Shown here one piece after another: positions 51,478-64,000 of a DNA stretch of 64,000 nucleotides (position 1 is the first letter of the stretch; every line of letters starts with the position of its first letter). A program made the position numbers and the translations under genes. Source of the DNA: Tyto alba (lineage: Eukaryota > Chordata > Aves > Strigiformes > Tytonidae); assembly GCF_018691265.1 (NCBI RefSeq), contig NW_024881261.1:24701374-24765373 (forward strand), read 5' to 3'. The notes beneath the pieces were generated by a model. It saw only the letters and a list, made by a program, of their open reading frames with translations, was not told the DNA's origin and made no database searches.

Positions 51478-51565
51478 TTTTTTTTTTTTTTTTTTAACTT
51501 CTTCTCCCCCTTCCACTCTCAGCTCCTTCCTCCCCTTCTCCCCCTGCCCACCCCCCACTCCCCCA
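51478..51565 (+). repeat. Poly(T) run followed by C/T-rich tract
   Basis: Eighteen T (51478-51495) are followed by a pyrimidine-rich stretch of CTTCC, CCCCTT and CCCCCC blocks to about 51565. It resembles a polypyrimidine tract but no plausible exon follows. Confidence 0.8.
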
Positions 51566-54500
51566 AGGCATCAGAATATCTAGTGCACCGAGAAGATAGG
51601 TACTATACTATTGCATGCAGTGCCACTAAAGTTAGTTTTGCAGGCCTGAAGCCTTGACTGTGTTATGAGGGTGTTGAGTGTTTTGCATTTGATGAAATAC
51701 TTGCATGGAGCAGGGAGCTGAAAGTGCTAAGTTTTCCTCTTGGTGGTGATGATATGGAGGTGCTTTTCTCCATATTAACTGGGTGATCCAATGCAACTAG
51801 TTGTAGTCATCTTGTTTCATTAGATGTAGAAATAGCTGCAGTTAATTACAGCAATATAGCTTGTATTGCCATGTTTCTTCCTCTTATCCGTAGGCCTGGA
51901 AGGAATCATTTGTGTTAAAAAATGGTGTTTCCTTTAAGTGTTACCCTGACTTTTATGGATTTGGGTAAAGGTGTGTCAATTCCAAGTTAGAGAAAGAGGA
52001 AGTATGCAGTGCAGCGGTTTGACTCTTCCTCCACCCCTTTCCATTGCCTAGTGTGTTTGGAGGGTTGCTTTTTCACTTCTGTATGAAGAGATGCAAGTAT
52101 AAGGCTCATAAGAAGGACAGATTCCATTGGAAGGTCAGTAGCTGTCATCAACTATATGGTGTCGAGGCTGTACGTGATATAAAGCATAATGAGTAGTATA
52201 AATTACATTTCAAAAAGACATCCCAGTTACCCTATATTTTCTAGTGGTTTCATTAAGGTAGATGTTTACTTGATGTGGACAGGTAACTTGAATCAAAGCT
52301 TTTCAAAAGATGCCGGTTTTGAAGTGTTAAACTGGTGTGCTTGAAGTACCAGTCTCTGGCCAGAGATGGGGCCACTGTAACAGTGAAGGGAAACTGAAAA
52401 CAGTGGTGTCCTTTAGGATGAAGAGTTACAGTGTTATTTGTTTGGTTGTTTTTTTGTCCTTTCCTGCAAATAAAAACCAAGAACCACACACATAAGAAAT
52501 TGAAAAAAGAAGGAAATTCATTGCTCAGTGGTTTGATCTTCTGTGCACTTCACTATATTGCAGTGCATAGTTAGTTTTAACAATTTAACTGCTCTTATGT
52601 GTTCTTCCTTATGTTCAGAGTATCTTGCATAGATATCTTCTCTCATGTGCTTCACACCTTCTCTCACCCAGCATCTTCTGAAACAGGCTGTATGAGTATG
52701 GTAATCAGAAAATGCAGTGTAAAAACTGATAACGTAGTAGGAAAGGGTGTGAACTGAGAGGAAAATCAACCTGAACATGTTGAGTGAAGCCTTTGATCCA
52801 TTAAAATACAGTCCTGTAAATGCAGCAGTAAAATGGTGTTTAAAAGGTAAGGTTAGTCTTTAGATGGGTGTTTAATTAATCTTTAATGGTGTTAGCTGTA
52901 GAACAGCAATATTGGTGGTGTGTCCTGTGCACATGTGCACTGTGGTGTTGCTTTGTTTCCATTGTCACTTGGACAAACACAAGGAAGATTTTGCAATTTG
53001 GGAAGTACAGGAAACCTACCAGGTCTTAGGTGATAGCTACTTTCTGAACGCTATAAACCCGAAGAAGTAGATATTTATAGGTTATAGGCTTCATTTGTAT
53101 GTGGGTTTCATTTACCTATTTTTGGACATAACTTAAAAGAATAACCCCAGCTTTAAAAGGCAATGGACATTGTAACAGTTTCAGAAGAGTGTGGGAATGT
53201 GGAATATATCTGAGTGGTTACAGCTTTGCAATGTTCAGAATAATTACTTAGGTAATTACTGAAAGTATACTTCGAAAGATGCAGTGCAAATAGAGATGAC
53301 TTGATCCATATTGCTTTTTCTTCGTTCTCCTGAACACTCTTGAACAGCTCAGCAACTGTATTAATGGTTGTTTCCATTTGATTCTTGGCATGAAAATTTT
53401 TATTAATCCCCCTTTCACTTTCAGTTTGTCTTTCTAAGCTGACTTTCATGCAAAACCAAACTTGTTTTATTAATTTTTCATACCCTGATCTCCTATCTAA
53501 TTTTGTTTTCACTGGCCTACGTACATTTAGCTTTTCAAAGTGTAACTTGGCATGGGTTGAATTTCAGTTTTCTGGTATGTAGCTTGTGCCAGTGCAGACA
53601 CTGGGTGTTCCTCCTTCTGTCTTTCAGGCAAAGGGCCAAACTGTAGAGAATTGCTTTTTTGGCATCCAGGCTCCTCCCTGCTCAGTTTTTCAGCTTGCTG
53701 CCTTCTTGTGGGTAGGCAACAAGAGACTGTTGGCTGACATTCCTTTGCTTGCTCTACCTTGTTCCCTCTGGCCTCTAGACTTTCCACTGAGCAGAAACAG
53801 AAAAGTTAGTCAGAAGGGGAGTGCTGCAGAATGTATCTTAATGATTTACACATAAGGGGTTATCCATAATGCCTGACTTCGGAGCTGGCTTTATGTGGAG
53901 TCTGTTTCTCTTGAGGGTGAGTCTGAGCACCAAAATGAAGTGATAAGTAAGTTTCTGTAAGAGAGTGTCTGCAGTACTACAGTTGAAGAGACTGTAGGCA
54001 GGGGTATGAAAAAAAGAAAAATCCAGGCTTAAACTTTGTCAGTTCATAAAACACTACTGGCTTTAGAGGCAACCTGTGTTGCTCTTCTCATAACATCTTC
54101 ATGGTGAGAAAAGACTGAGAAATGTTAGGGTTACTTCACAAATGCTGTCACATTTGTGCTGCTTCTCTCAATTCACAAGGTATCTTATTTCTTAGAAGGG
54201 TGGCCAGCACTACCTCAGTGTGTGTAGCTCTTGCCCTTGAAGTTCTGGGATGATTGCTAAGGGCTGCTGTGTGCTCTCATTTCTCTGCTGTCCCTGTATC
54301 TTCTGGAATGCTAAAAGTACCAACTCCATGTGTAAGCCAAGTGAACACTTACAAGTGGATCCTAATCACACTTGGGATACTGGTGCTTACCAGAAACTGG
54401 AGAATGACTTACCCCATCTTTTAGACATCTAAAACTGAAGTGGGAAAGTCTTGTCATCCCATAGTGTGGAGAAGCAACTCATACCACTGTAGATAGATAT

Positions 54501-57500
54501 ATTGGGCTTTGTTGTATTTTATGATTCAGCACATTTGGATCAAACCAAGAACCATGCTTGTAAAAGTTTTTTCTTGAATTGTATTGTGTGAGGGAAATTA
54601 AAAACTGCTGTTCCCTAAGTTAGCTTGTCCTGCTTCTTCATAAGGCATGGCAGAAGGGGTGGTTGGGTTCCAATTTCTGATGTCAGTGACTTGGTTTCTG
54701 CAAATGGATAGATGGCTCCTGTAGAGCCACCAGGGAAGACCCTACCTATTCATCCTTTTTTCCTCAAGGTGCTTATTTTGGAATACAGTTGTGCATGATG
54801 TGGTCGTGATTCTTGTTTACTGCAAGGAGTGATTCCAGACCTTATACTGCAAGATGTTTAATTGTAAGGATTGCTAACATTTGATTCTCTTGATAGTCTT
54901 GCTTCAAAATAAATTGGTGTGAGTCCTGTATTGAAACTGGCAGCAGTGAGTTAAAGAAATCCTGTGTAGTTCTAGCAGTTGTTTGTGTTTGTTCATCTAT
55001 GCTATTTTCTGTGAATTCTATGTTAACTGGGAGTGACATTTGATTCCTAAACTACAGTTAGAGGTTTCACTTGTTGCATTTTTCCTCCAAGATTATTTTT
55101 TCTTTAACTGCTCAGTACATGGATATCTCCTTTGTCAAGATTTCTTCTAAAATGTAGAGATACCATAAGTCTAACTTACATCTAAGGAGAACTACCTTGC
55201 ATATTTTCTCAGTGCTGTATCTTTAGCTATCTTAAGTGCCTTTCCTCTTCTGTGTTCAGTAATAGTGATAGTCTTGACTCTGGAGTGTTTTTTCTGTGGC
55301 AGTTGAAATGTGATGGCACTTCTGTGTTGTTTTCTCGTTGTTGCAGGAACTTTGTTATAAAACAGGTGATGAAAAGCCTTGATAACTTGTAGTTGAGGTT
55401 GTCTGCTATTTTTTGTCATAACTTTTTTCTCAAGATAGATCTCTAATCAGCTGTAGTTTTCCAGTTTGGTGGTTGGAAATGGCAAAAGGCTGTCACTTTT
55501 GAAATAATTTCAAGCTAGCATTGTGAAAAGAATTACTCAATTGATGTAAGTCTTCTTTACAACTTTGAATCCATTTATGGTCCATTAGCATCTTCTTTCA
55601 AAAGACAACTCCATTCTCTGCATTCAGGACTACATTTGTCTGGGTATTAGGACAGACCCATAGTTCTTATGATTGTGAGGGCCTGTTTCATGTCAGGGTA
55701 CTAGGACTTTCTGGAACCAAATGGAGGGAATTGCTGTTGTATACTGGAACAACAGTATTAGGGCTCAGATTGTGGCAGTAGAATTTCGAGGGTGACACAC
55801 ATCAAGTCAGTTAGCACTTAACTGACAGATCCAACGCTGTCCTTTGTGGTTACCTGATAAGAGACAAACCAACTTTTAAACTAGTATGATTTCCTTTGGT
55901 TGCAAAATCGCTTGTGTGTTTTTCCCTGTTTGCTTATATACCTCCTCATTGAGGGAAATTATAACTGGTGTCACTTAGATTTATTTTTTTATCCTCCCCC
56001 CTCCCCTCCAGGTTCTTGCAAGAGTCTGAAGTTTTGAATTTGCCCACATAGGCAGCCTTCTTAAAATATGAGTGCTGTGAACTGTTAAAGGGATGTCTGT
56101 GTAGTCAAATCCAAGGCTGCTGCACTTAATTCTAGGTTTGTGTTGATTATTGTGACTTCAGGTTGCACTGTAGAGAAGATGTTAGATGAGGAAAAGGTCC
56201 TTGAGGGGAGGGGAAACTGCAGACTTGTAAATTGTCAACTCTTGTGTCTTGTTTCTGCAGTAATAGACACACATGTGCAGTAATTTCTGCTTTCTCAAGT
56301 GTTTTGGCTCTAGAGGGGCAGAGTGTCCCATTTATCTCTCCTTGTGGTGGTACAGCCCATCAGTTACCAAATAATGTGCTATTAGGTGGAGTAGGCTTGA
56401 GACTTCTGTTTTTAATTATAATCAGGACTCTGGTACAGAAGAAAAGCTGTGTGTGATCTCAGCAAAGTTGTCTGGGAGGCATGGCTGATGTTTCCTCATC
56501 TAGGAAGAATCCTTTGTAGAAGTGGGGACTAGCATAAGCTGTGATAAATTTACCACACATTTTCCACATGCTCTCAAGCATTTAATTTCATCACCAGTGG
56601 TGTTTTGAAGTTGGCTTCAATTTCACAGCTCTGTTTCTTCCAAAATGGTGAAAATGACTGACAGTAGTTTTAGGAATTAATTTTTATGTAACGTCCATCT
56701 GTCTCAACATCAACTAGTGGTGTTTGCATTTGGCTTAAGAGGTAAATGTCAGTGGCACCTATGCTTCAGATGTTGAGTACACATGGTTCTTGATGAGTAA
56801 GTAGTTACAAGTAACAGTTGAAAGGAGTATAGTCAAGGTAATTTTATCATAGATGTGTAGAATTTCATTGTGGTTGTGTGGGACTGTTGTATTAAAGCAC
56901 CACATTCAGCACTATCTATCGGTGATTATAGTGAAGATGGAGACTGCTATTTTTCAGCTGTCAAAAGGATGATAGGTAACAGACAAAAGTTGCAGCAAGG
57001 GAAATTGCAGATAGGTGAAGGGGAAAATCCTTCGTGGTGAGGATGGAAAGACATACGGAACAGGAGCTTGGAGTGGCCATGGAATTTCCATCCTCGGAGG
57101 CGGTCAGAGCTTACTAGGCAAGGTCTTGAGCAACCTGAGGGAACATCTGAGTCAAGTCTTGTTTTGAGTGATAGGTTGGGGTATGTGGTCCAGAGGTCTC
57201 TCTCAGCCTAGAGTATCCTATTTCAACTTGATTTGAACATTTGTCAGCTTCTTCTAACCGTTGGCTAATAAAACAGAAAGTATAGTTTCTTTATGCAAGG
57301 CTATGATGATCTGCAGATAGTTGCATCAGATAGCCAAAACTTAAGCCACAGGAGTTTTAAGAGGGATGGAAACTTCACCCAGGAAAACCATTGCTGGAGA
57401 ATTTAGAGTGTGTTTATTTTTGGTTTTTGTTGTTAAAGTTTCTTTCGTAAGTGCATTTTGTGTGTGTTGCTTTAAGAATAGTGAACATTCTGATTTCTGC

Positions 57501-60500
57501 TTTCTTGGGACTCAGAGAAATCTGGAAAAATAAGAACATAGTAGGTGAACTTTCAGTTTTATCTACCAGACCTAGGAGGCTGGTTCTGGAGCCTGCTAGG
57601 CTTCACTTAAGTTCCACGATTATCTTGTGTGGAAACCTTATCTTGTGCTGCTTGGACAACTGTTGTCCTTTATATTCATCTGTAAAAATGTGAGTAATGC
57701 CTACCTTTCAAGTACTTCGGAATTCTCTAAAGTGCTTAGGATTAGTGGATAATGAGCAGTAGTTAGTAAAGGGTTTATACAAAAATACAGTTAAAGGGTA
57801 ATGAAAAAGGCAGTGTTTGAGCCTAAAAAAATCCTCAAGACCAAAGTAATCTCCATTATAATCATTGAACTTAATAGTAGTTAGTTAACAAGTTCTATGC
57901 TTGTAAAGGCTGCTGTATCCCTTCCTTCTGTTCCAAATTTAAAAGATACTTAGCTTTTATTTCCTACTTTTTCTCTTTTGTCCTCTGAACACTAGAGTGG
58001 CTGCTGTATGAATCAGGTTAACAGGAATATATAAGAGGTAAAGGAAGAGTATAGTGTATTGACCCCTGCAAGTATTTGGTTATCAGTCAGTGTATAACTG
58101 TGCATGTGCAGGTTTATATAATAAGCAGTGGGGTTATACATGAACGTGGTATTTTGTTATCTGAATAGTCTTTGTCTGCCTTGAACCATCCAGCGCTCTC
58201 CCTTCTTTCTTTATCCAGTTGTGAAAACTGAATGTTGCTGAAAACTTGTTAATGTTGTTTTACAAATATTAATGCTGCTTTAATATTGGAAAATTGGGTA
58301 GTGAAACCAATTTCTATTTATTTTGGCATACATTCTGCTGATTTAGCAAAGCAGGCTTTCATTCAGATGTTATCGATGTTTTTCTGAAGATATAAAAACT
58401 GTAGATAAATCAGTCAAGAAGCAACTAGAGAAAACCACTCACAGGGTAGATTCTTGAGTTAGCAGCACATGCTGTGTGTATACAGAATGGTCTGTTACTG
58501 TGCTTGTTACACATATGCTTAACTACATGAAAAAGTACTGGAGCTCACACTGTTTTAGAGACCAGTGACTTGTTCTTCTGTGGCCATTTTAAAGAATTCC
58601 TCTTGTTGGATCACTTGACATGCATGTCTGACATATTCTTGAGGAAGGAAATTATTGGTACTTACGTCTTTTAATGGTTCTAAATGTTCTTAAATTTTAA
58701 ACTACTACATTTGTAAAGGTGACAGCTTCCATTGTAGTCAAGCAATTCCTCCTCTTTACATCTATGCATTTAACTTTATTCTCTCGTGATTAAAAGTCAA
58801 AGTTATTTTACCCTGCATAAAACATGGAGTGCAGTAGCTGTTTAAAAAAAAAAATAATCCTGGCTTCAGCTCATCTTTCATTCATTGAAAACTATTTAAG
58901 AACTAGGCATATGAAAACATGAGTTCTGTTCTGGGCTTTGCCACTTAGAATTTAAGTGAAAACAACTGCCCATCACCACATTATGCATTTGTGCACTGTG
59001 TTTAAAATGCACAAAACATGCAGGCATGTTTCCACTTTTCAGTAGAGAGCTTCAGAAGTCTTTTCTCATCTGAACATGGGATGGATGGTAGGAGTCTTAT
59101 TTGGAATAATAAACCGCTGGAAGAATCTTACCCTATGTTCCCAATTTCCTACTACTCTGAATTCAAGATGGTACCTCAATTCTGGCTGTGAAATTAAGCA
59201 AATAATTGTGGCTGATATTCAGCCCAATATTGACAGATTTTGTTTTCTGTTTCCTAGAAGATACTAGTGGTGGGAGAGGGATGTACTATAACTTTGTTTA
59301 GTACCTCTCTTTCTCATTGATATCGCTGCCTTCTTAAGTAACATTTTCAACATGTTTATTAAGCCTCTTCAGCCTGTTACAGAAAAGGTATTGATAAATT
59401 TTAATTAGACTAGAAATAAAACTCATTTCTCTGTTTTTTATGTTAATAAACCTGCAGGAGTTGACTTTGAGAAAATTACTTTGATAGCTGGTGGTTATAT
59501 TCTGTCTAAGAAACAGAAAAAAAATGCTGGATGTTCAGGCTTCATTGTGTGAACATGCCATATTTAATTTTTTGTACGTAGTTCTAAAGAGAACTGCCCA
59601 TAATCTGCCAACATAAAACTGAATCTTAATGATTTGTATTGTTTCTTTCTAAATACTGTGTTTGGATGTATTTTTGAGAAACCTCTGAAAGATTTGATTT
59701 CTAGAGAAGAGCTACTAATATATCTGAGGACAGTTTGATTTGTTGTCCTGATCTCTGTCTGGTGGTAAAATTCTAATTTGCTCGATGTTTTGCTATTACA
59801 AGTGAGTCAAGCCAAAATAAGTGAATTGCTAATGTTCTTAGAAGTTTTATGTGGAATTTACTTGTTAAACTTGTTGCCTTCAAATTTAGTATTTTAACGT
59901 AGTGTTAAGTTAGAAATACCTTTGTGTTTTTAGTTGGAGAAGAGAACAAAAGTAAATTGCTCACCCCTGTGGTAGCTAAAGTGGTTTTACCCTTGAGTCT
60001 CTTAATTTGCTTTTCCTCTCAAAATGTTAATCTTAGTTTTTAGCAGATTCGTGTCTTACCTTTCAATTTCTGACAACAGCCTTAATAGCAAATTTTCTCT
60101 TCTCACCACAACACATGCATTTTGTTTACTTCACTGTTACTGATATTATTGCAAAGCTAGCAGCTTTAAATAAGGTTAGCTTTTGTCTTTTATGTGCACA
60201 GCTATAATGACTCCCATTGTTATTGCTTTCTTATGCCATGACAACTTGACTTTTTTCTTTTTTTTTTTTTTTTTTTTAAGTATGTATTTAATAGATTTTA
60301 CCAATTAGAGTAGACATCTGTTTGGAGATCAGTAGCAATCAAAATCACTTACGAAGAAATTGTTGGCTCATGATGTATCTAAAGTATTTCTGGAAGTTCA
60401 GCTTCTTTTTAGCTGTTGCTAAGAGATAAATTTTCATTGACATGAGGGATGTGAGGACATGTCAGCATGCTACCAGTTGTTTTATAGGCAGATAGCTCTG

Positions 60501-62890
60501 CCGCCTTGCAGATGGTTGGAAAAGTCTTGGTAGTGGGTAAATGTGTGCTGATTATCTCATTGAATTAAGGTAACCTTTTGTCGTTCATTGAATTCTGCAG
60601 ACCAGGCACTGAGCAGCTGCTCTACTATTGAATTCTGGATTTAGTGAATACAAAGATTATGCTAAAGGGTATTTAGTCCTGTTCCAGGTACTGAGCATTA
60701 GCTTACTGTAAGAATTTTTTTATTTAGTACCATCTTCAGTGTGTTAGTAATCAGGGCAGTCCAATAAGACAGTATCTTCAACATTTTGACTAAACTGCCT
60801 TTTCCAATTTTGTTATCACATTCTTGTTGTTATTTTCAAGCTTTGGAAGTAGGTTTGAGAGACTGCAAAGAGCTGTAGTTTTTTCCTTCATCCTACTTTT
60901 CTCCCTCCACCTTTCTTAAAGTGGTGCAAAGGGAATTAACTCCTGTTTCTGCCCGCTTTTTGTATTGTTAGTTTTGGGTTGTGTTTTGTTTTGGTGTGGG
61001 GTTTTGCGTGGTGTTCTTTTGGTTTTGACTGTTGTTGTCTCTCTTCCCCCTCCCCCCCCATCTGATACAAGCTCATGTGGCAAAGGTCACTTAAAACTAG
61101 TTTATAGTTAATTGATGGTACTTGCCTCAAAACCAGTTCAAACAATCTGATGAATATAAGGTTCATAAATACAGCTGTGTATTTTGGATTACATATGTCA
61201 GTGTGCACCTCATCTATTGGGGAGTATATTTAAAGGTCATAGTTCACTGCCATGTTAAAACTTGCTTGTAATGTGTTTCCCCACGCTTTTGAAAACACAT
61301 TAGTAGGCAGAATTAGGTTGCTTTTATTAAAGACTGTTTTCAAGATTTAAATAAGATGTTTAGTTTCTAGAATGATTTTGGAAAGGGACTGGGGAAGGAA
61401 TTGGAGCATTTCCCAGGTAAAGCTTAAATTATTTGGATTGCAGAAAATGAAGGCACTTCTGGATTGTTAGACAGTGTTTACAGACTTTCAAAAACAGTTA
61501 AGGTCTTCAGATCAGTAAAGTTTCGTCCAAGAAAATTCTGTTTTGTACGGATCTGAAAGGAGGAGTTTTTTGAGAATAATTCTATTGCTTTGGAAATCCA
61601 GTGTTAAAATATGACTAGAATAAGATGTTGTTATAGCAACTGTACATAAAGGGGTATACTTACATACTGTGCTGTACAGAAGGGGGAAATACACTCTCTT
61701 CTGTCATGCAGTAATGGACGGAGGACTTAAGGGATCTTCTAGAGAACTGCTATGGTCCTCTTGGCAAGGTTTAGAAATAGATTAACAGTAACTGTGTTTA
61801 GTATTACAGTACCTCTTTTCCAGGGTAAGAAGTAAAGAGAAGAGGGCTAAGAGGTTTAAGGATCGCTATCTGATGTACCTGTAGGAGAAGGTGTTTTCTG
61901 AGATCCAGTTTAAGTTCATTGTCTTTGCCCTGCTTAATTGTAACTTTGACTTAGTTATTGAAAGTGTGAGGGAATTACTTTTATCAACTATAGAATGTTT
62001 TAATGAGTTCTTATGTTTCCTCTCAACCAAAATCATATGTACTGATTAGACTTCTACCTGTAAATAGTTGCCCATCTTGCATGCAGTTTCAAGAAGTATT
62101 GATGGACTGTTTCTGTTGCAACTACATTGTTGAAAAACTAGAAGGTCTATTTTGATGCCAGGGTTATAATGAAAAAGCTGATTAAAAATCAGTATTTGAA
62201 GTATAGAATTTAGAAATTGATTATTTTGAAGTTGAATGAATTTTATGTTACTTAAAACTATAGTAAAATGGGTATGCGATACTCTGAAGAAATCTTTGCA
62301 GGAAGCCTGGCAGCTGAAATGTTTTCCCTGCTGTAAAAATACCACAGTCAAATGATATATCTTTGAAGTTATGGAATAAAATACACGGCTTCATATTTGT
62401 TTGATTACCCCCAATATATTTTTGCCCTCATAATCTACTTGATTTCCATTTCTGATGACAGTGTTAACAACTAGGTGGAATACATTCCATCAAAAATATT
62501 TGAAATAGCTTCTTAGACTGGAGAAATGGCTCTTTGTACCTAATGGAATTTTTTTATAGTTTGTTTGGTTTTGTTCCCCCCCACCACCCTCCCCTTCTAG
62601 TTTATTGAAATGCTGACATGTTGCTCCTGTACATTTCCAATAATTCCTCTCCACTTCTGTGAAGTATCTTAAGAGCTTTCTTTCGTGACCTGGTTCATGT
62701 TTTGAAACTTTAATCATATTCATAGGATATAAAAATCTGAAATACTGGCGCAGAGAAATAGATGCTAAGCAGACCATTTTTTAAAGCTGTGTGATTGCCC
62801 CAACATTAAAACTAACTATTGCATAATAGCATATATGAAAACCAAGTCTTTCATCTCTTAGCAACCTTTCCTAGAATACGTTGGGTGACT

Positions 62891-62895
62891 AAGGT
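62891..62895. repeat. Target-site duplication AAGGT (left)
   Basis: AAGGT immediately precedes the TG that opens the solo LTR and is repeated exactly at 63502-63506. A 5-bp duplication is what ERVL-type integration produces. Confidence 0.85.
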
Positions 62896-63501
62896 TGTTG
62901 TGGTTTGGGCCTGGTGGGCAACCAACCACCGCAGCCGGTCACCCTCCCTTCCCCCTCCTCACCTGGAATGGGGGAGGGGATTAGAGGGCTGAAGGGAGAC
63001 TCGCAGGCTGAGATAAGAACAGTTTAATAATGGTAATAAAACGAGAATGATGATGATGATAGGGAGAAAACAAAAAGGAATATATAAACAGGCAATGCAC
63101 AATGTAATTGCTCACGACCTGCTGAGCAATCCCCAGCCCGTTCCCGGCCAGCGACCCCGAGACACCAAGATCCCGCAATCGCGATCCCGGAAGCGAGAGA
63201 GAGAGAGCCCCTTCCCAACCACCCCTCCTTTATATAGTGAGCACGACGTTCCATGATATGGAATATTTCATTGGCTAGTTCAGGTCTGGTGCTCTGGCCG
63301 TGCTCCCTCCCTGCTCCCTGTGCCCTTGCACACGGGCAGGACATGGGGAGTCGGAGAGTCCTTGAAGTCTCTGTCGCAGCTGAAAACATCAGTGTGCTAT
63401 CAGCATTCTTCTCATACCAAACCCAAAGCTAAATCCAAAACACAGCACTCATCTAGTCCCCAAAAAGGAATATTAACTCTATTTCAGCCCAAACCAGGAC
63501 A
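62896..63501 (-). mobile_element. ERVL-type solo LTR, antisense to KAT6B
   Basis: A 606-bp LTR is bounded by TG...CA with imperfect terminal inverted repeats: TGTTGTGGTTTGGGC at the + strand left end, and GCCCAAACCAGGACA at the right end, whose complement is TGTCCTGGTTTGGGC. It is flanked by an exact AAGGT duplication. Read on the - strand it carries promoter elements in order: a CCAAT box (complement at 63270-63274), a TATA box TATATAAA (complement at 63229-63236), then an ATTAAA poly(A) signal about 200 nt on (complement at 63023-63028). The TGGTTTGGGCTGAAATAGAG-like opening is typical of avian ERVL LTRs as I remember them. No gag, pol or env sequence is attached, so it is a solo LTR left by recombination. 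The family name is uncertain. Confidence 0.9.
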
Positions 63502-63506
63502 AAGGT
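63502..63506. repeat. Target-site duplication AAGGT (right)
   Basis: This is an exact repeat of 62891-62895, directly after the terminal CA of the LTR. It confirms that both LTR ends are intact and that the insertion is simple. Confidence 0.85.
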
Positions 63507-64000
63507 AAGCTGATTAGTGATGATTTCTGCAGTCAAACCAGACCAGACTACAATAGCTTACGCTGTGGTTATCTTTCAGTTGTGCGGGACTGTGGCCTCA
63601 TTAGAGGCAGGGATGGAGATATGCATATGCTGCATGATAACTTCAAAAATACCAGCTTCCAGTATCAGAGTTCAAAATGACAGCTTAATGGCACAGCCTT
63701 GGTTACAGCACTGTTGTTTCTTGGTGGTGCTATAATGTGGCCAAAAAATAGCACAGATGAGCATTGCACATGCTTGTTACCATTTGGAAAGTTTTTCCTA
63801 GTTGTGTCATCTAGCAGTCCCATTCACCTCAGGTCTTTTTAAGACCTCTAATAAAGGGTGCTTGCTTTTGGGTATTTTTTTTAATAAAATATTACAAAAT
63901 GCTACAGTTGGAGAAAAAAACCACCTGACTTAGTAATATAAAATGTAAGTGGTTTCCTTGGAAGGAGTTTCATCAGGAGGAGGTAGTACAGGGATTACTG
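63507..64000 (+). other. KAT6B: KAT6B intron 2, continuing past the LTR
   Basis: This is non-coding, AT-rich sequence after the LTR insertion. No exon, repeat family or RNA gene was recognised. The intron continues past the end of the window. Confidence 0.75.

Larger units (their letters stand above)
48849..62890 (+). other. KAT6B: KAT6B intron 2, 5' part
   Basis: The intron begins with GTAAGT. I looked for the next KAT6B exon, which encodes the start of the double PHD finger region (a Cys-rich CSFCLG-type motif), and found none, in keeping with the very long intron at this place in other vertebrates. If the intron were retained, the frame would run 23 codons further and stop at 48918-48920. 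Contents are low-complexity T/G-rich sequence at 49718-49818, T runs at 51478-51495 and 60258-60277, and C-rich pyrimidine sequence at 51503-51565. The + strand is T- and G-rich throughout. No gene within the intron is supported. Confidence 0.8.

Noticed and set aside
63048..63061. (ATG)n / (GAT)n repeat
   Set aside because: It is part of the solo LTR sequence and not an independent feature.

Overview
This is a window of vertebrate nuclear DNA, most likely from a bird. Two conserved genes can be recognised, both on the + strand: the last coding exon of adenosine kinase (ADK) near 12.7 kb, and the promoter, a 5' non-coding exon and the first coding exon of the MYST-family histone acetyltransferase KAT6B (MORF) between about 40 and 48.8 kb. 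ADK followed by KAT6B in the same orientation is the order I know from human chromosome 10q22. The bird inference rests on a CR1 LINE 3' end (986-1065), an avian-style ERVL solo LTR (62896-63501), the short ADK-KAT6B spacing and the low repeat density. I cannot name the species.

Layout. Positions 1-12726 are the end of the last ADK intron. The terminal ADK exon codes from 12727 to 12851 and is followed by a 3' UTR of roughly 1 kb with two candidate poly(A) signals. From about 13.9 to 39.9 kb there is a gene-free interval. It contains an inverted pair of an unidentified GC-rich dispersed repeat (about 24.7-25.0 and 27.66-28.10 kb), several AT-rich blocks that may be conserved regulatory elements, and assorted homopolymers. 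From about 39.95 to 42.64 kb there is a large compound CpG island with five CCAAT boxes, a GC box and a YY1 motif close to a consensus splice donor at 42443. Intron 1 of KAT6B runs from 42443 to 47951. The next exon (47952-48848) carries 276 nt of 5' UTR with three upstream ORFs and 207 codons of KAT6B. The remainder (48849-64000) is the 5' part of a long intron; no PHD-finger exon is reached. It contains the ERVL solo LTR.

ADK makes AMP from adenosine. KAT6B is the catalytic subunit of a histone H3 acetyltransferase complex. They are neighbours by ancient synteny and nothing here suggests a shared pathway. Most open frames in the window are chance frames in non-coding DNA and are not annotated. 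I found no CRISPR array, tRNA, rRNA or recognisable microRNA. The points most worth checking are the overlapping uORF at the KAT6B start codon, the compound promoter with its 77-nt pyrimidine tract and Z-DNA-type tract, the inverted repeat pair, and the LTR with its perfect 5-bp target duplication.
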